From positions 1 to 64,000 of the forward strand of contig CAWFJE010000011.1 of the NCBI GenBank assembly GCA_963816155.1: a DNA stretch of 64,000 nucleotides. Reading direction: 5' to 3'. The notes beneath the pieces are model-generated. The model searched no databases. It was not told the origin of the DNA and worked only from the letters and a program-made list of their open reading frames with translations. The position numbers and the translations under genes are program-made. Shown one piece after another: positions 56,158 through 64,000 of this stretch. The stretch is from JAXGXJ01 sp963816155. Lineage in GTDB: Bacteria > Actinomycetota > Thermoleophilia > RBG-16-64-13. Position 1 is the first letter of the stretch, and each line of letters opens with the position of its first letter.

Positions 56158-58415
56158 ACACCAGGCGGACAGATGCCCGACTCGGGGAAGCGGGGCTCAA
56201 TGGCATCGACGTTGGGACCCCGACGAGGCTGCACGAGCGCTTGCTCCACGACCTATTGGAGAAGGTGCACGCGTACGATCCTGACTGCGACGAGGATCTG
56301 ATCACCCGGGCCTTCGACGTGGCGGCTTCCCAGCACGAGACTCAGCTTCGCGCGAGCGGAGAGCCGTACCTCAACCACCCTGTCGGAACCGCCCTCATCT
56401 GTGCCGACCTGCGCCTCGACTCGGCCACCATCGCGGCGGCGCTCTTGCACGACGTCGTCGAGGATACCTCCATGTCCATCGAGTCGGTGCGCAGCCAGTT
56501 CGGCGACGAGGTGGCTTTGCTGGTGGACGGGGTCACCAAGTTGTCGCAGATCTCATTCCGTAGCATAGAAGAGGAGCAGGCGGAGAACATCCGGAAGATG
56601 ATCATCGCGATGGCCAAGGACATCAGGGTCATCCTCATCAAGTTGGCGGATCGCCTGCACAACATGCGCACACTCGGCTACCTGGGCAAGCAGAAGCAAA
56701 TCGAGAAGTCCAAAGAGACGCTGGAGGTCTACGCGCCCCTCGCGCATCGCCTGGGCATCGAGTCCGTCCGCTGGGAGCTGGAGGATCTCTCCTTCGCGAC
56801 CCTGCATCCGCGCAAGTACGCCGAGGTGGGGCGTATGGTCGCGCAACGGCGCGCCGATCGCGAGCGCGATCTGGAGGAAGCCCGTGGCACGCTGAGCGAC
56901 GAGTTGGCGGGTATGAGCGTCCAGGCCGAGATCTCCGGCCGGGCAAAACATCTCTACTCCATCTACAACAAGATGGTGCGCAAGGGCAAGGAGTTCAACG
57001 AGATCTACGATCTGACGGCGCTCAGGGTGTTGGTGAACTCGGTCAAGGACTGCTATGCGGTCTTGGGCGTGGTGCATTCCATATGGAAGCCGCTGCCCGG
57101 TCGCTTCAAGGACTACATCGCCATGCCCAAGTTCAACATGTACCAGTCGTTGCACACCACGGTCATCGGTCCCAACGGCAAGCCTCTCGAGATACAGATA
57201 CGCACCTACGACATGCACCAGACGGCTCAGTACGGTATCGCTGCGCACTGGGTGTACAAGGAGGGACGCGGGGGGCAACGGACGACCGGTCAAATGGAGA
57301 AGCTGCAGTGGCTGCGGCAGATCATGGACTGGCAGTCCGAGACCAAAGACTCGGGTGAGTTCATGGACGCGCTGCGGGTGGATCTCTTCCACGACGAGGT
57401 CTACGTCTTCACCCCCAAGGGAGAGGTCAAGAGCCTGCCCGTCGGCTCCACGCCGGTCGATTTCGCGTATGCCATCCACACCGACGTCGGTCACCGCTGC
57501 ATAGGGGCCAAGGTCGACGGTCGCATCGTCCCCCTCACGCACCGGTTGCAGTCGGGTGACATCGTGGAGATCCTCACGTCGAGGACGGCCCAGGGGCCCT
57601 CGCGAGACTGGCTGCAGTTCGTAGCCAGTTCCGGGGCTCGCAACAAGATCCGTCAATGGTTCAAACGTGAGAAGAGAGAGGACGCTGAGCACTTGGGCCG
57701 GGAAGCACTTCTGGACGCGCTCCGCAAGCAAGGACTTCCCGCCCAGAAGCTCATCGGCTCAGAACTGATGTCCGAGATCATGAAGGAATCCAACATCGCC
57801 AAGAAGGAAGAGTTCTTCGTGGCGATCGGGTCCGGCAAGATCAGCCCCCAGCATGTGATCACCCGCGTTATCCATCGACTGAGCAGAGAGCGGGAGGGAC
57901 CCGCCGCCACGCTCACACTCTCTCCCGGGGCCGGCAAGGACGCCAAGAGCCCTTCCTCCTCCAGCGAACTGGGCATCAGCGTCGACGGGGTGGACGAGGT
58001 AGCCATCCGCATTCCTCAGTGTTGCCGACCCGTCCCCGGGGATGACGTGGTGGGATATATCTCCCTCGGTAGGGGTATCACGGTCCACCGTCGCGACTGT
58101 CCCAATGTCCGCGCCCTTGAGAAGAATCCGGAGCGGTTCACGGCGATCCATTGGGACACGCGATCCAAGGGGCCGCTGCGTGTGGAGATACAGGTCGAAG
58201 CCTATGACCGCAACCGCCTTCTTGAGGACATCTCCCGCACTCTGAGCGAAAGCGGGGTGGCCATCGTGGCAGGGCAGATCATTACAGCCCGCAACAACAT
58301 GGTCAAAGACCGGTTCGTTTTCGATGTGCCGGATATCGATTTCCTGGAGACGGTGCTGCAGCGCGTCCGGCGCATCGACACCGTGTACGACGCCTACCGG
58401 GTGACGCCTCACTGA
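56130..58415 (+). CDS. relA: Bifunctional (p)ppGpp synthetase/hydrolase RelA/SpoT (Rel)
   Basis: A 761-residue long Rel. HD hydrolase: RASGEPYLNHPVGTALI, AALLHDVVEDTSMS, IKLADRLHNMRTLGYL. Synthetase: GRFKDYIAMPKFNMYQSLHT and QIRTYDMHQTAQYGIAAHW. TGS (VYVFTPKGEVKSLPVGSTPV), zinc-finger-type and ACT domains follow (QCCRPVPGDDVVGYIS, RDCPNVRALEKNPERF). Both active sites look intact, so it can make and degrade the stringent-response alarmone. It overlaps recJ by 28 nt; GTG at 56130 is listed, TTG at 56133 or GTG at 56142 are alternatives. Confidence 0.94.
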   Translation: MLQAVPDPIDTRRTDARLGEAGLNGIDVGTPTRLHERLLHDLLEKVHAYDPDCDEDLITRAFDVAASQHETQLRASGEPYLNHPVGTALICADLRLDSATIAAALLHDVVEDTSMSIESVRSQFGDEVALLVDGVTKLSQISFRSIEEEQAENIRKMIIAMAKDIRVILIKLADRLHNMRTLGYLGKQKQIEKSKETLEVYAPLAHRLGIESVRWELEDLSFATLHPRKYAEVGRMVAQRRADRERDLEEARGTLSDELAGMSVQAEISGRAKHLYSIYNKMVRKGKEFNEIYDLTALRVLVNSVKDCYAVLGVVHSIWKPLPGRFKDYIAMPKFNMYQSLHTTVIGPNGKPLEIQIRTYDMHQTAQYGIAAHWVYKEGRGGQRTTGQMEKLQWLRQIMDWQSETKDSGEFMDALRVDLFHDEVYVFTPKGEVKSLPVGSTPVDFAYAIHTDVGHRCIGAKVDGRIVPLTHRLQSGDIVEILTSRTAQGPSRDWLQFVASSGARNKIRQWFKREKREDAEHLGREALLDALRKQGLPAQKLIGSELMSEIMKESNIAKKEEFFVAIGSGKISPQHVITRVIHRLSREREGPAATLTLSPGAGKDAKSPSSSSELGISVDGVDEVAIRIPQCCRPVPGDDVVGYISLGRGITVHRRDCPNVRALEKNPERFTAIHWDTRSKGPLRVEIQVEAYDRNRLLEDISRTLSESGVAIVAGQIITARNNMVKDRFVFDVPDIDFLETVLQRVRRIDTVYDAYRVTPH

Positions 58416-58502
58416 TCCAGACGCCGCCGCTCCGGCCGCGGGGCCAGGAAGGGTGACGGGTCGGAGGTCACGGTATCGCCGAGGCCGCAGTCACGCCTCT
58501 GG

Positions 58503-58508
58503 TAAAAT
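58503..58508 (+). promoter_or_regulatory. -10 box upstream of MBL hydrolase gene
   Basis: TAAAAT preceded by TGG (extended -10, TGGTAAAAT). Predicted start near 58515, about 66 nt before the ATG. Confidence 0.4.
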
Positions 58509-58580
58509 TGTGCGCCGTGGGTCGACGTGCGCGCGTCGCCGACGGTGTGCCCGTCTTCCTCGACATAAGGAACTCGTGAT

Positions 58581-59216
58581 ATGCATATGCGCTGCCTGCC
58601 GGTGGGCCCTTTGCAGGCCAACTGCTATCTCATCTGGGATGATGACAAGCACGGCTGCGCCGTGGACCCCGGCGGCGAGCCGGAGAAGATCGCGCGCTAC
58701 ATAGCCGACGAGGGTCTTGGACTTGAGGCCATTCTTGTCACCCACGGGCATTTCGATCACACGGAAGGTGTCCGGGGTCTGGCCGAGCGCACCGGTGCCA
58801 AGGTGTACTGTTCGGGTGCGGCGGCGCGGGTGCTCACGGGACCGGATGGCTGTGACGCCACGGGCTATCCCATACCCAGCGTAGAGGCCGACGCGGTCGA
58901 GGTGGTCGACGATGGAGCGACCGTGACTGTGGGCAGCTTCACGGTAGCCGTGGTAGCCACTCCAGGACACACTCCGGGCGACCTCACCTTCGAGATCGCG
59001 GGTAATCTGTTCTGCGGCGACCTTCTCTTCCACCGCTCTGTCGGCCGCACGGACTTCCCTGGAGGCGACTTCCCCACGCTGCTGCGGTCGGTGAGCAGAC
59101 TGATTGAGCTGTATCCTCCTTCCACCCCTGTGCATCCCGGTCACATGCAGTCGACAACGCTGGGGGACGAGTTGAGGCACAACCCCTTCCTGGGCGGGCT
59201 TGATAGCGATGGCTGA
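58581..59216 (+). CDS. Metallo-beta-lactamase-fold hydrolase (glyoxalase II-like)
   Basis: A 211-residue hydrolase with MRCLPVGPLQANCYLIWDD, THGHFDHTEGVRGL (HxHxDH), TPGHTPGDLTF, NLFCGDLLFHRSVGRTDFPG and HPGHMQSTTLG. This is the YcbL/GloB2-type short form that lacks the C-terminal substrate domain of true glyoxalase II. It often precedes hisS and follows relA in Gram-positive genomes, as here. AAGGA is upstream of the first ATG; an ATG at 58587 is an alternative. Substrate is unknown, probably a glutathione-free thioester. Confidence 0.88.
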   Translation: MHMRCLPVGPLQANCYLIWDDDKHGCAVDPGGEPEKIARYIADEGLGLEAILVTHGHFDHTEGVRGLAERTGAKVYCSGAAARVLTGPDGCDATGYPIPSVEADAVEVVDDGATVTVGSFTVAVVATPGHTPGDLTFEIAGNLFCGDLLFHRSVGRTDFPGGDFPTLLRSVSRLIELYPPSTPVHPGHMQSTTLGDELRHNPFLGGLDSDG

Positions 59217-60474
59217 GCGGATGAGCGCCCCCAAGGGCACGTATGACATCCTACCCGTGGATCAGCCGGTCCGCCGCTGGGTCATATCCCAGGCGGAGGC
59301 GGTCTTCCAGCGGTATGGATACGCGCGCATCGACACCCCCACGTTCGAGGAGACGCGGCTGTTCACCCGGGGGGTGGGGGAGTCGACCGACATCGTGCGT
59401 AAGGAGATGTACACTTTCGATGACCTGGGGGGTCGGAGCATGACCCTGAGGCCCGAGGGGACCGCGCCCGTGGCCAGGGCCTACGTCGAGCACGGCATGC
59501 ACACGCTTCCTCAGCCGGTCAAGCTCTACTACCACAGTCCCATGTTCCGATACGAGAGCCCCCAGTCGGGTCGCTACCGGCAGCACTACCAGCTGGGGGT
59601 GGAGGCCTTCGGGTCGCCCGCTCCGGAGTTAGATGCGGAGGTCATCGGGGTGCTGGCAGCGGTCTACCGTGAACTCGGTCTGTCGGACTTGGAACTCAGG
59701 TTGAACTCCATGGGTTGCTCGCAGTGCCGCCCGGGCTATTCGGCGGTACTGCGCACCTTTCTCGGGGAACAAGGCGAGAATCTCTGTACGGAATGCCGAG
59801 ACCGGGCCACGCTCAATCCGCTGCGCACCTACGACTGCAAGTCGGCCGCCTGCAAGACCATCCTGGAGAGTGCACCCCGGCTTCCAGACCACCTCTGTGC
59901 TGAGTGTGCGCACCACCACGCCCGGGTCAAGTTAGGCCTGCGAATACAGGATGTCGTGTATGTGGATGACCATACCCTAGTGAGGGGCATGGACTACTAC
60001 ACGCGCACCACGTTCGAGTTCCAGTCATCTCTTCTGGGCGCTCAGTCCGGGGTGGGCGGGGGCGGCCGGTATGACGACCTTGTCAGTTCCATCGGAGGCC
60101 CTCCGGTTCCAGGCGTCGGCTTCGGCACGGGGGTGGAGCGCATACTGCTGGCCTTAGCCAGGTCGGGAGCGGAACTTCCCGGACCTCAGGCCCCGGTCGC
60201 GTATCTTGTTGCCCTGGCCGAGGAGGTGCGACCGCGGGTCTTCGCGTTGGCGCACACGTTGCGGACCGCAGGGGTGCCGGTGGACCTGGACTACGCGGGC
60301 AGGAGTGTGAAAGGACAGATGAAGCAGGCGGGGCGCAGCGGGGCCCGCTATGCGTTCATCATGGGCGAGGAGGAACTGGCCACCGAAACGGTCACCGTTC
60401 GCGACCTCGCCGACGGCAACGAGACCAGACTCCCTGCGTCGGAGGCCACGGCGCTGGCAGGGTCGAAGAGTTGA
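59209..60474 (+). CDS. hisS: Histidyl-tRNA synthetase
   Basis: A 421-residue class II synthetase. MSAPKGTYDILPVDQPV starts the conserved part; LRPEGTAPVARAYVEHG, FRYESPQSGRYRQHYQLG (motif 2), VRGMDYYTRTTFEFQSS and GGGGRYDDLVSSIGG (His-binding) follow, and the anticodon domain closes. ATG at 59209 overlaps the previous gene by 8 nt; ATG at 59221, closer to the conserved start, is equally possible. It is followed by aspS, a common pair. Confidence 0.95.
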   Translation: MAERMSAPKGTYDILPVDQPVRRWVISQAEAVFQRYGYARIDTPTFEETRLFTRGVGESTDIVRKEMYTFDDLGGRSMTLRPEGTAPVARAYVEHGMHTLPQPVKLYYHSPMFRYESPQSGRYRQHYQLGVEAFGSPAPELDAEVIGVLAAVYRELGLSDLELRLNSMGCSQCRPGYSAVLRTFLGEQGENLCTECRDRATLNPLRTYDCKSAACKTILESAPRLPDHLCAECAHHHARVKLGLRIQDVVYVDDHTLVRGMDYYTRTTFEFQSSLLGAQSGVGGGGRYDDLVSSIGGPPVPGVGFGTGVERILLALARSGAELPGPQAPVAYLVALAEEVRPRVFALAHTLRTAGVPVDLDYAGRSVKGQMKQAGRSGARYAFIMGEEELATETVTVRDLADGNETRLPASEATALAGSKS

Positions 60475-60513
60475 TATGAGGCGCTGAATGACACTGAAAG
60501 AGAAGGACCCATC

Positions 60514-62265
60514 GTGAAATACAGAAGCGAGTGGTGTGGCGACCTGAGCGAGGACTACGTAGGCCGTCAGGTCGAGTTGGCGGGGTGGGTCCAACGGCAT
60601 CGCGATCACGGTGGGCTTGTCTTCATCGATCTGCGCGACCGCACGGGTATCGTTCAGCTCGTCTTCGGGGCGGATGTCCCCTCCACCCACGAACGTGCGC
60701 AGGAACTGCGCAGCGAACACGTCGTCTCGGTCACCGGCACCGTGGTGGCCCGCTCCCCGGAACGGATCAACCCCAATCTGCCCACCGGCAAAGTCGAGGT
60801 GGTGGTCAGCAGGTTGGATGTTCTGGCCGAATCGAAGACGCCGCCCTTCTTCATCGAAGATGACCTCGACGTCGACGAGACGCTCCGGCTCCGCTATCGC
60901 TATATCGATCTTCGGCGGCCGCGGATGTTCTCCAACCTCCTGCTCCGCCACAAGATGGTGCAGGCGACGCGTAGCTACCTGAACGAGCGGGGTTTCATCG
61001 ATGTGGAGACCCCAATCCTCACCAAGAGTACCCCCGAGGGAGCGCGTGATTTCCTGGTTCCCAGCAGGCTGCAGCCGGGCGAGTTCTACGCTCTACCGCA
61101 GTCTCCGCAGCTCTTCAAACAGTTGCTCATGATCGCCGGGTTCGAGCGCTACTATCAGATCGCTCGGGCGTTCCGAGACGAAGATCTGCGGGCCGACCGT
61201 CAACCTGAGCATACGCAGATCGACATCGAGATGAGTTTCGTCGAGGAAAGCGATCTGCAAGACATGGTGGAAGGGATGTTCGCGGCGGCTTTCAGCGAGA
61301 CCATCGGCGTCGAGTTGGAGCGCCCCTTCCCCCGCCTCACGTATGCCGATGCCATGGCGCGCTTCGGCAGTGACAAGCCCGACCTACGCTTCGGGATGGA
61401 GATCGTCGATGTCAGCGAACTCGCGAAGGGCTTCGACTTCCGGGTGTTCAGCGATGCTTTGGCCGCCGGCGGGGTCGTCCGGGGGCTGCGCGCTGAGGGC
61501 GGAGGCGGCTTCTCCCGCAAAGACGTTGACGATCTGTCCGCAGAGGCCGCTGTCTTTGGGGCCAAGGGGGTGCTTCCGGTCTGGGTGGAGGACGGGGGAG
61601 TGCGTTCTCCCTTGCAGAAGTTCGTCTCCCCGGAGCAGATGCAGTCCCTCGTCGGGGCTTTTGGGGGCCGGCGCGGAGACCTGCTTCTGCTTGTAGCCGA
61701 TCGCCGGACCGTGGCGGCGGCCGGTCTGGGCGCACTGCGGTTGTCGCTGGCCACTCGTCTCGGCGTCGAGCGCAGCGGTTGGGCGTTCACCTGGGTGGTG
61801 GACTTCCCCATGTTCGAGTACGACGAGCGGGAGAAGCGCCTCAAGGCGCAGCACCATCCCTTCACCATGCCCCGTCTCGACAGCTTGGACGACCTGACGA
61901 CGAGGCCTCTTGAGGTGGGGACTTACGCCTACGATCTGGTGTTGAACGGCGTGGAGTTGGGCAGTGGATCACTTCGCATCGCCGATCCCCAGCTGCAGGA
62001 AGCGGTCTTCGCCGCTCTCGGTCTGGACGAGGCACAGATCAAGAGCAAATTCGGATTCCTGGTCGAAGCCATGGAATACGGCATACCGCCCCATGGGGGG
62101 ATCGGGCTTGGCCTCGATCGTGCAGTGATGCTCATGGCTGGGGAATCATCCATCCGGGATGTTATCGCCTTTCCGAAGACTCAGAGTGGGTCGTGTCCGC
62201 TCACCGACGCTCCTTCTCCGGTCTCACCCGAGCAATTGCAGGAGTTGCGCATCAAGCCGGCGTAG
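60514..62265 (+). CDS. aspS: Aspartyl-tRNA synthetase
   Basis: A 583-residue bacterial-type class II synthetase. The N-terminal anticodon domain has VELAGWVQRHRDHGGLVFID; the core has RYRYIDLRRPRMFSNLLLRH, IARAFRDEDLRADRQPEH (motif 2), and GGIGLGLDRAVMLMAGE (motif 3). The GAD insertion is present. The sequence does not settle whether it also charges tRNA-Asn. GTG at 60514 has AAGGA upstream. Confidence 0.95.
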   Translation: MKYRSEWCGDLSEDYVGRQVELAGWVQRHRDHGGLVFIDLRDRTGIVQLVFGADVPSTHERAQELRSEHVVSVTGTVVARSPERINPNLPTGKVEVVVSRLDVLAESKTPPFFIEDDLDVDETLRLRYRYIDLRRPRMFSNLLLRHKMVQATRSYLNERGFIDVETPILTKSTPEGARDFLVPSRLQPGEFYALPQSPQLFKQLLMIAGFERYYQIARAFRDEDLRADRQPEHTQIDIEMSFVEESDLQDMVEGMFAAAFSETIGVELERPFPRLTYADAMARFGSDKPDLRFGMEIVDVSELAKGFDFRVFSDALAAGGVVRGLRAEGGGGFSRKDVDDLSAEAAVFGAKGVLPVWVEDGGVRSPLQKFVSPEQMQSLVGAFGGRRGDLLLLVADRRTVAAAGLGALRLSLATRLGVERSGWAFTWVVDFPMFEYDEREKRLKAQHHPFTMPRLDSLDDLTTRPLEVGTYAYDLVLNGVELGSGSLRIADPQLQEAVFAALGLDEAQIKSKFGFLVEAMEYGIPPHGGIGLGLDRAVMLMAGESSIRDVIAFPKTQSGSCPLTDAPSPVSPEQLQELRIKPA

Positions 62266-62279
62266 TATTTAGCCGATAG
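62252..62279 (+). promoter_or_regulatory. Weak sigma-28-like promoter candidate
   Basis: TCAA (62252-62255), 16 nt, GCCGATAG (62272-62279). The -10 is close to the pilus promoters but the -35 is weaker. It overlaps the end of aspS and points to the lipoprotein-mnmA genes. Confidence 0.25.
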
Positions 62280-62359
62280 TGTTTCCAGGGGTGATGCGGT
62301 GTCGTTGCTCGCTCTGGGGTCGTGTGCTAACCTCGTGAGGCTCGACCTTGTGCGTGATC

Positions 62360-62377
62360 TGGCTCAAACTTGAGCCA
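62360..62377. promoter_or_regulatory. Perfect palindrome, operator-like
   Basis: TGGCTCAA-AC-TTGAGCCA, 8-bp arms with a 2-nt centre. It lies between aspS and the lipoprotein gene, 27 nt after a weak extended -10 (TGCTAACCT). Confidence 0.4.
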
Positions 62378-62380
62378 ACA

Positions 62381-62483
62381 CACCTTGCTTGGGAGGCATG
62401 TTTGCCCGAGCGGTCTATGCCCATCGGGGACTGTCACCCACCTGCTCCGGCAGGTTCAAGCGCCTGTCAGACACGGCAAGGTG
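62381..62483 (+). other. Structured non-coding region, possible RNA element
   Basis: CACCTTGC (62381-62388) can pair with GCAAGGTG (62476-62483), closing a 103-nt domain. Inside is ACCTGC-TCCG-GCAGGT (62440-62455), a stable tetraloop hairpin, and a GGCAT/ATGCC pair. Some pieces resemble tRNA arms (TGCCCGAGCGGTCTA, GGCAGGTTCAAG) but no acceptor stem exists. No known RNA family is assigned. Confidence 0.35.
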
Positions 62484-62508
62484 GAGCTTATTCGAGGGAG
62501 GCGGGAAC

Positions 62509-63015
62509 ATGTCCGAACGAAGCAGACGGTCAGCGGCTCTTCTGATAATACTGCTGCTCGTCGCGTTCGCAGCCTGGGGGTGCGGCGGATCCGAAGAGGA
62601 GACCACCACCAGTCTCGATTCTTCAGGCACCACCCCGACGGCGGTACCGACCGTCGGTCGCACCGAGACCCTCGTCGGTACCCAACTGATTCCCACGGCT
62701 GGCACGCCCGAAGAATATGTAGCCGCTAACGAACAGGCTCAGCCCGTCGTGATCATGTTCTACGTCCCAGGTGGTGTTGATGACCAGAAGGTGCTGCAGA
62801 GCGTCACCACCCTCCAGGTCGACTTTCCCGACTACGCCTTCTTGATCTACGATTTTGCCGACCCCGTGGCGTACGGAGATCTCTCTACGCTTCTCAAAGT
62901 CGATTATCCTCCGGCGGTCATCCTCATCGATGGTGCCGGCTTCATCAAGAGCGCATGGAACGGATACGTCGATGAGGGGACGCTCAACCAGGAATTCGTG
63001 AACCTGGGTGTGTGA
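62509..63015 (+). CDS. Thioredoxin-like lipoprotein
   Basis: A 168-residue exported protein. The signal peptide SAALLIILLLVAFAAWGC ends at a lipobox Cys (residue 25). A Thr/Ser-rich spacer follows, then a domain of about 110 residues with PVVIMFYVPGGVDDQKVLQS, LQVDFPDYAFLIYDFADP and YPPAVILIDGAG. This has the strand pattern and cis-Pro region of thioredoxin folds, but the CxxC is replaced by VPGG, so disulfide chemistry is unlikely. GGGAGGCGG precedes the ATG at 62509. It overlaps the mnmA fusion by 4 nt (GTGA), so the two are translated together. Confidence 0.78.
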   Translation: MSERSRRSAALLIILLLVAFAAWGCGGSEEETTTSLDSSGTTPTAVPTVGRTETLVGTQLIPTAGTPEEYVAANEQAQPVVIMFYVPGGVDDQKVLQSVTTLQVDFPDYAFLIYDFADPVAYGDLSTLLKVDYPPAVILIDGAGFIKSAWNGYVDEGTLNQEFVNLGV

Positions 63016-64000
63016 CCGTACCGCCTGAGTCGCTTCATCACGACGCAACCGGGGCGGGCCAAGCGGGTAGCGTCGAATGCGGCGCCGTCGTGCGTCTCGA
63101 AGTAGAGCTCCGGGACGGTTTCATCCGGGATGCTCACTACCAAGCCTACGGCTGTCCTGCCACTCTCGGCTGCATTCAGAAACTTACGGAATCGGTTCGC
63201 GACATGTCGTTCCTTGAGGCTGCCCTGGTCTCTGATTCAGCGCTGATGGCGGCGGTGCCTGTAGCGAGCGGACGATTGGACGCCGCTGCGCTCGCCATCG
63301 ACGCGCTACACGGGGCACTGACCCAGGTGTTGGCATCGGAGGCCGCGCTTACAGAGCCTAAGGTGGTTTGCGACCCCAGAGGCGTGTTGGTAGGCATGAG
63401 CGGTGGCGTCGATAGCGCTGTGGCGGCCCTCTTGCTACGGGACCAGGGGTATCGTGTGGTGGGCGTGACCCTGCAGTTGTCCACCGACGTCGATGTCCCA
63501 GGTGAGCGGAGCTGCTGTTCTCCAGAGACTGTCCGAAGAGCCCGAAGGGTGGCTCACAGCCTCGGCATCCCCCATTTCACCCTGGAACTGTCCGAACTCT
63601 TCGCTGATCAAGTGGTGCGGTACTTCGTCGATAGCTACCAGAGGGGTATCACCCCTAACCCCTGTGCGAAGTGCAACGCCCGCGTACGCTTTGCCGCGAT
63701 GCTTGAATTGGCCAAGAGGTTGGGGCTTCATAGCGTGGCCACCGGCCACTATGCGCGCTTGACAGGGGAACCACCCAGGCTCGCCCGGGGTTCAGACCAC
63801 AGCAAAGACCAATCGTATGTGTTGGCCGAAGTCGCTCCGGAGATCTTGGAACGCGTGGTGTTCCCCCTGGGGGAACTCGTGAAGCCGCAGGTTAGAGCAC
63901 TTGCGGCGGCAGCCGGTCTGGAAGGGCACGAGGCCCCGGAGAGCCAAGAGATCTGTTTCGTGGCCGACGACGACCATCGTCGTTTCCTGCGCGAACGGCT
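63012..64000 (+). CDS. mnmA: NifU/IscU-like domain fused to tRNA 2-thiouridylase MnmA, partial
   Basis: 329 codons are visible before the right edge. Residues about 12-115 resemble the NifU_N/IscU scaffold: VECGAVVRLEVELRDGFIRD, AHYQAYGCPATLGCIQKLTE, SVRDMSFLEAALV. The first two scaffold Cys are present, the CGD Asp is Ala, and the third Cys (usually HC) is replaced. From about residue 124 it is MnmA: GVLVGMSGGVDSAVAALLL (PP-loop), VAHSLGIPHFTLEL, GITPNPCAKCNARVRF (catalytic Cys), VATGHYARL and APESQEICFVADDDHRRFL (second Cys). MnmA makes 2-thiouridine at U34. GTG at 63012 overlaps the lipoprotein stop; no stop separates the two domains. Confidence 0.87.
   Translation, partial: MTVPPESLHHDATGAGQAGSVECGAVVRLEVELRDGFIRDAHYQAYGCPATLGCIQKLTESVRDMSFLEAALVSDSALMAAVPVASGRLDAAALAIDALHGALTQVLASEAALTEPKVVCDPRGVLVGMSGGVDSAVAALLLRDQGYRVVGVTLQLSTDVDVPGERSCCSPETVRRARRVAHSLGIPHFTLELSELFADQVVRYFVDSYQRGITPNPCAKCNARVRFAAMLELAKRLGLHSVATGHYARLTGEPPRLARGSDHSKDQSYVLAEVAPEILERVVFPLGELVKPQVRALAAAAGLEGHEAPESQEICFVADDDHRRFLRER

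Noticed and set aside
62390..62475. tRNA-Ser/Leu-like gene
   Set aside because: A D-arm-like TGCCCGAGCGGTCTA and a T-arm-like GGCAGGTTCAAG occur, but the T loop would have 8 nt and no acceptor stem pairs.
1..64000. CRISPR arrays, prophage genes, complete insertion sequences, toxin-antitoxin or defence modules
   Set aside because: None seen on reading; gene content and order are housekeeping apart from the pilus island.

Overview
The window is 64 kb of high-GC DNA carrying densely packed bacterial genes. Intergenic gaps are short, ATGA/GTGA/TGATG overlaps are frequent, and GTG and TTG starts are common. The gene content fits Actinomycetota, probably a deep-branching and often anaerobic lineage (Coriobacteriia, Thermoleophilia or Geothermincolia-like). 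Supporting genes are a coaD - DivIVA/SepIVA-like coiled coil - DUF177 - rpmF run, an EF-G-like second translocase, a phasin-like/ABC1 kinase pair, a zinc-type L28, and a branched-chain amino-acid ABC transporter beside phenylacetate-CoA ligase. The class assignment is inference; no rRNA lies in the window.

Layout. (1) 1-8434: a type IV pilus island with two divergent sets of prepilins around a 450-nt control region. Leftward lie a PilV-like prepilin that carries Fn3 and PASTA domains, a PilW-like and a PilX-like protein. Rightward lie two PilA-type major pilins, then FimT/GspH-, PilV-, PilW- and PilX-like minor pilins (the last is frameshifted). Each direction has a near-consensus sigma-28 (FliA/SigD) promoter. 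No assembly ATPase, prepilin peptidase or secretin is in view. (2) 8446-13602: a Cys-rich unknown protein, RNase Z, tRNA-Arg(CCG) overlapping the antisense lipB, a zinc ribbon protein, a polysaccharide deacetylase and a GHL-type glycosidase-like protein. (3) 13758-20721: an ACT-domain protein, livHMGKF, paaK and a FlK-like thioesterase, apparently an uptake and CoA-activation cluster. (4) 20800-26625: metK, then priA-def-fmt-rpe. (5) 26699-30483: an FMN riboswitch and ribD-ribE-ribBA-ribH, a complete riboflavin operon. (6) 30568-38621: rpmB (reverse strand), DUF1858, Asp23, fakA, degV, recG, rsmD, coaD, coiled coil, DUF177, rpmF. (7) 38955-48059: EF-G-like, RpiR regulator, yebC-ruvC-ruvA-ruvB-queH-queA-tgt. 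(8) 48121-58415: yajC-secD-secF, phasin-like, ABC1 kinase, recJ, relA/spoT. (9) 58581-64000: metallo-beta-lactamase hydrolase, hisS, aspS, a thioredoxin-like lipoprotein and the start of an mnmA gene fused to an N-terminal NifU/IscU-like domain.

Most of the window is housekeeping sequence in conserved order. The least ordinary parts are the pilus island (sigma-28-type control, structured leader, PASTA-bearing prepilin), the NifU-MnmA fusion, the lipB/tRNA antisense overlap, a 72-bp inverted-repeat element before the EF-G-like gene, and a structured non-coding gap after aspS. No CRISPR array, prophage, complete insertion sequence or toxin-antitoxin pair was seen.
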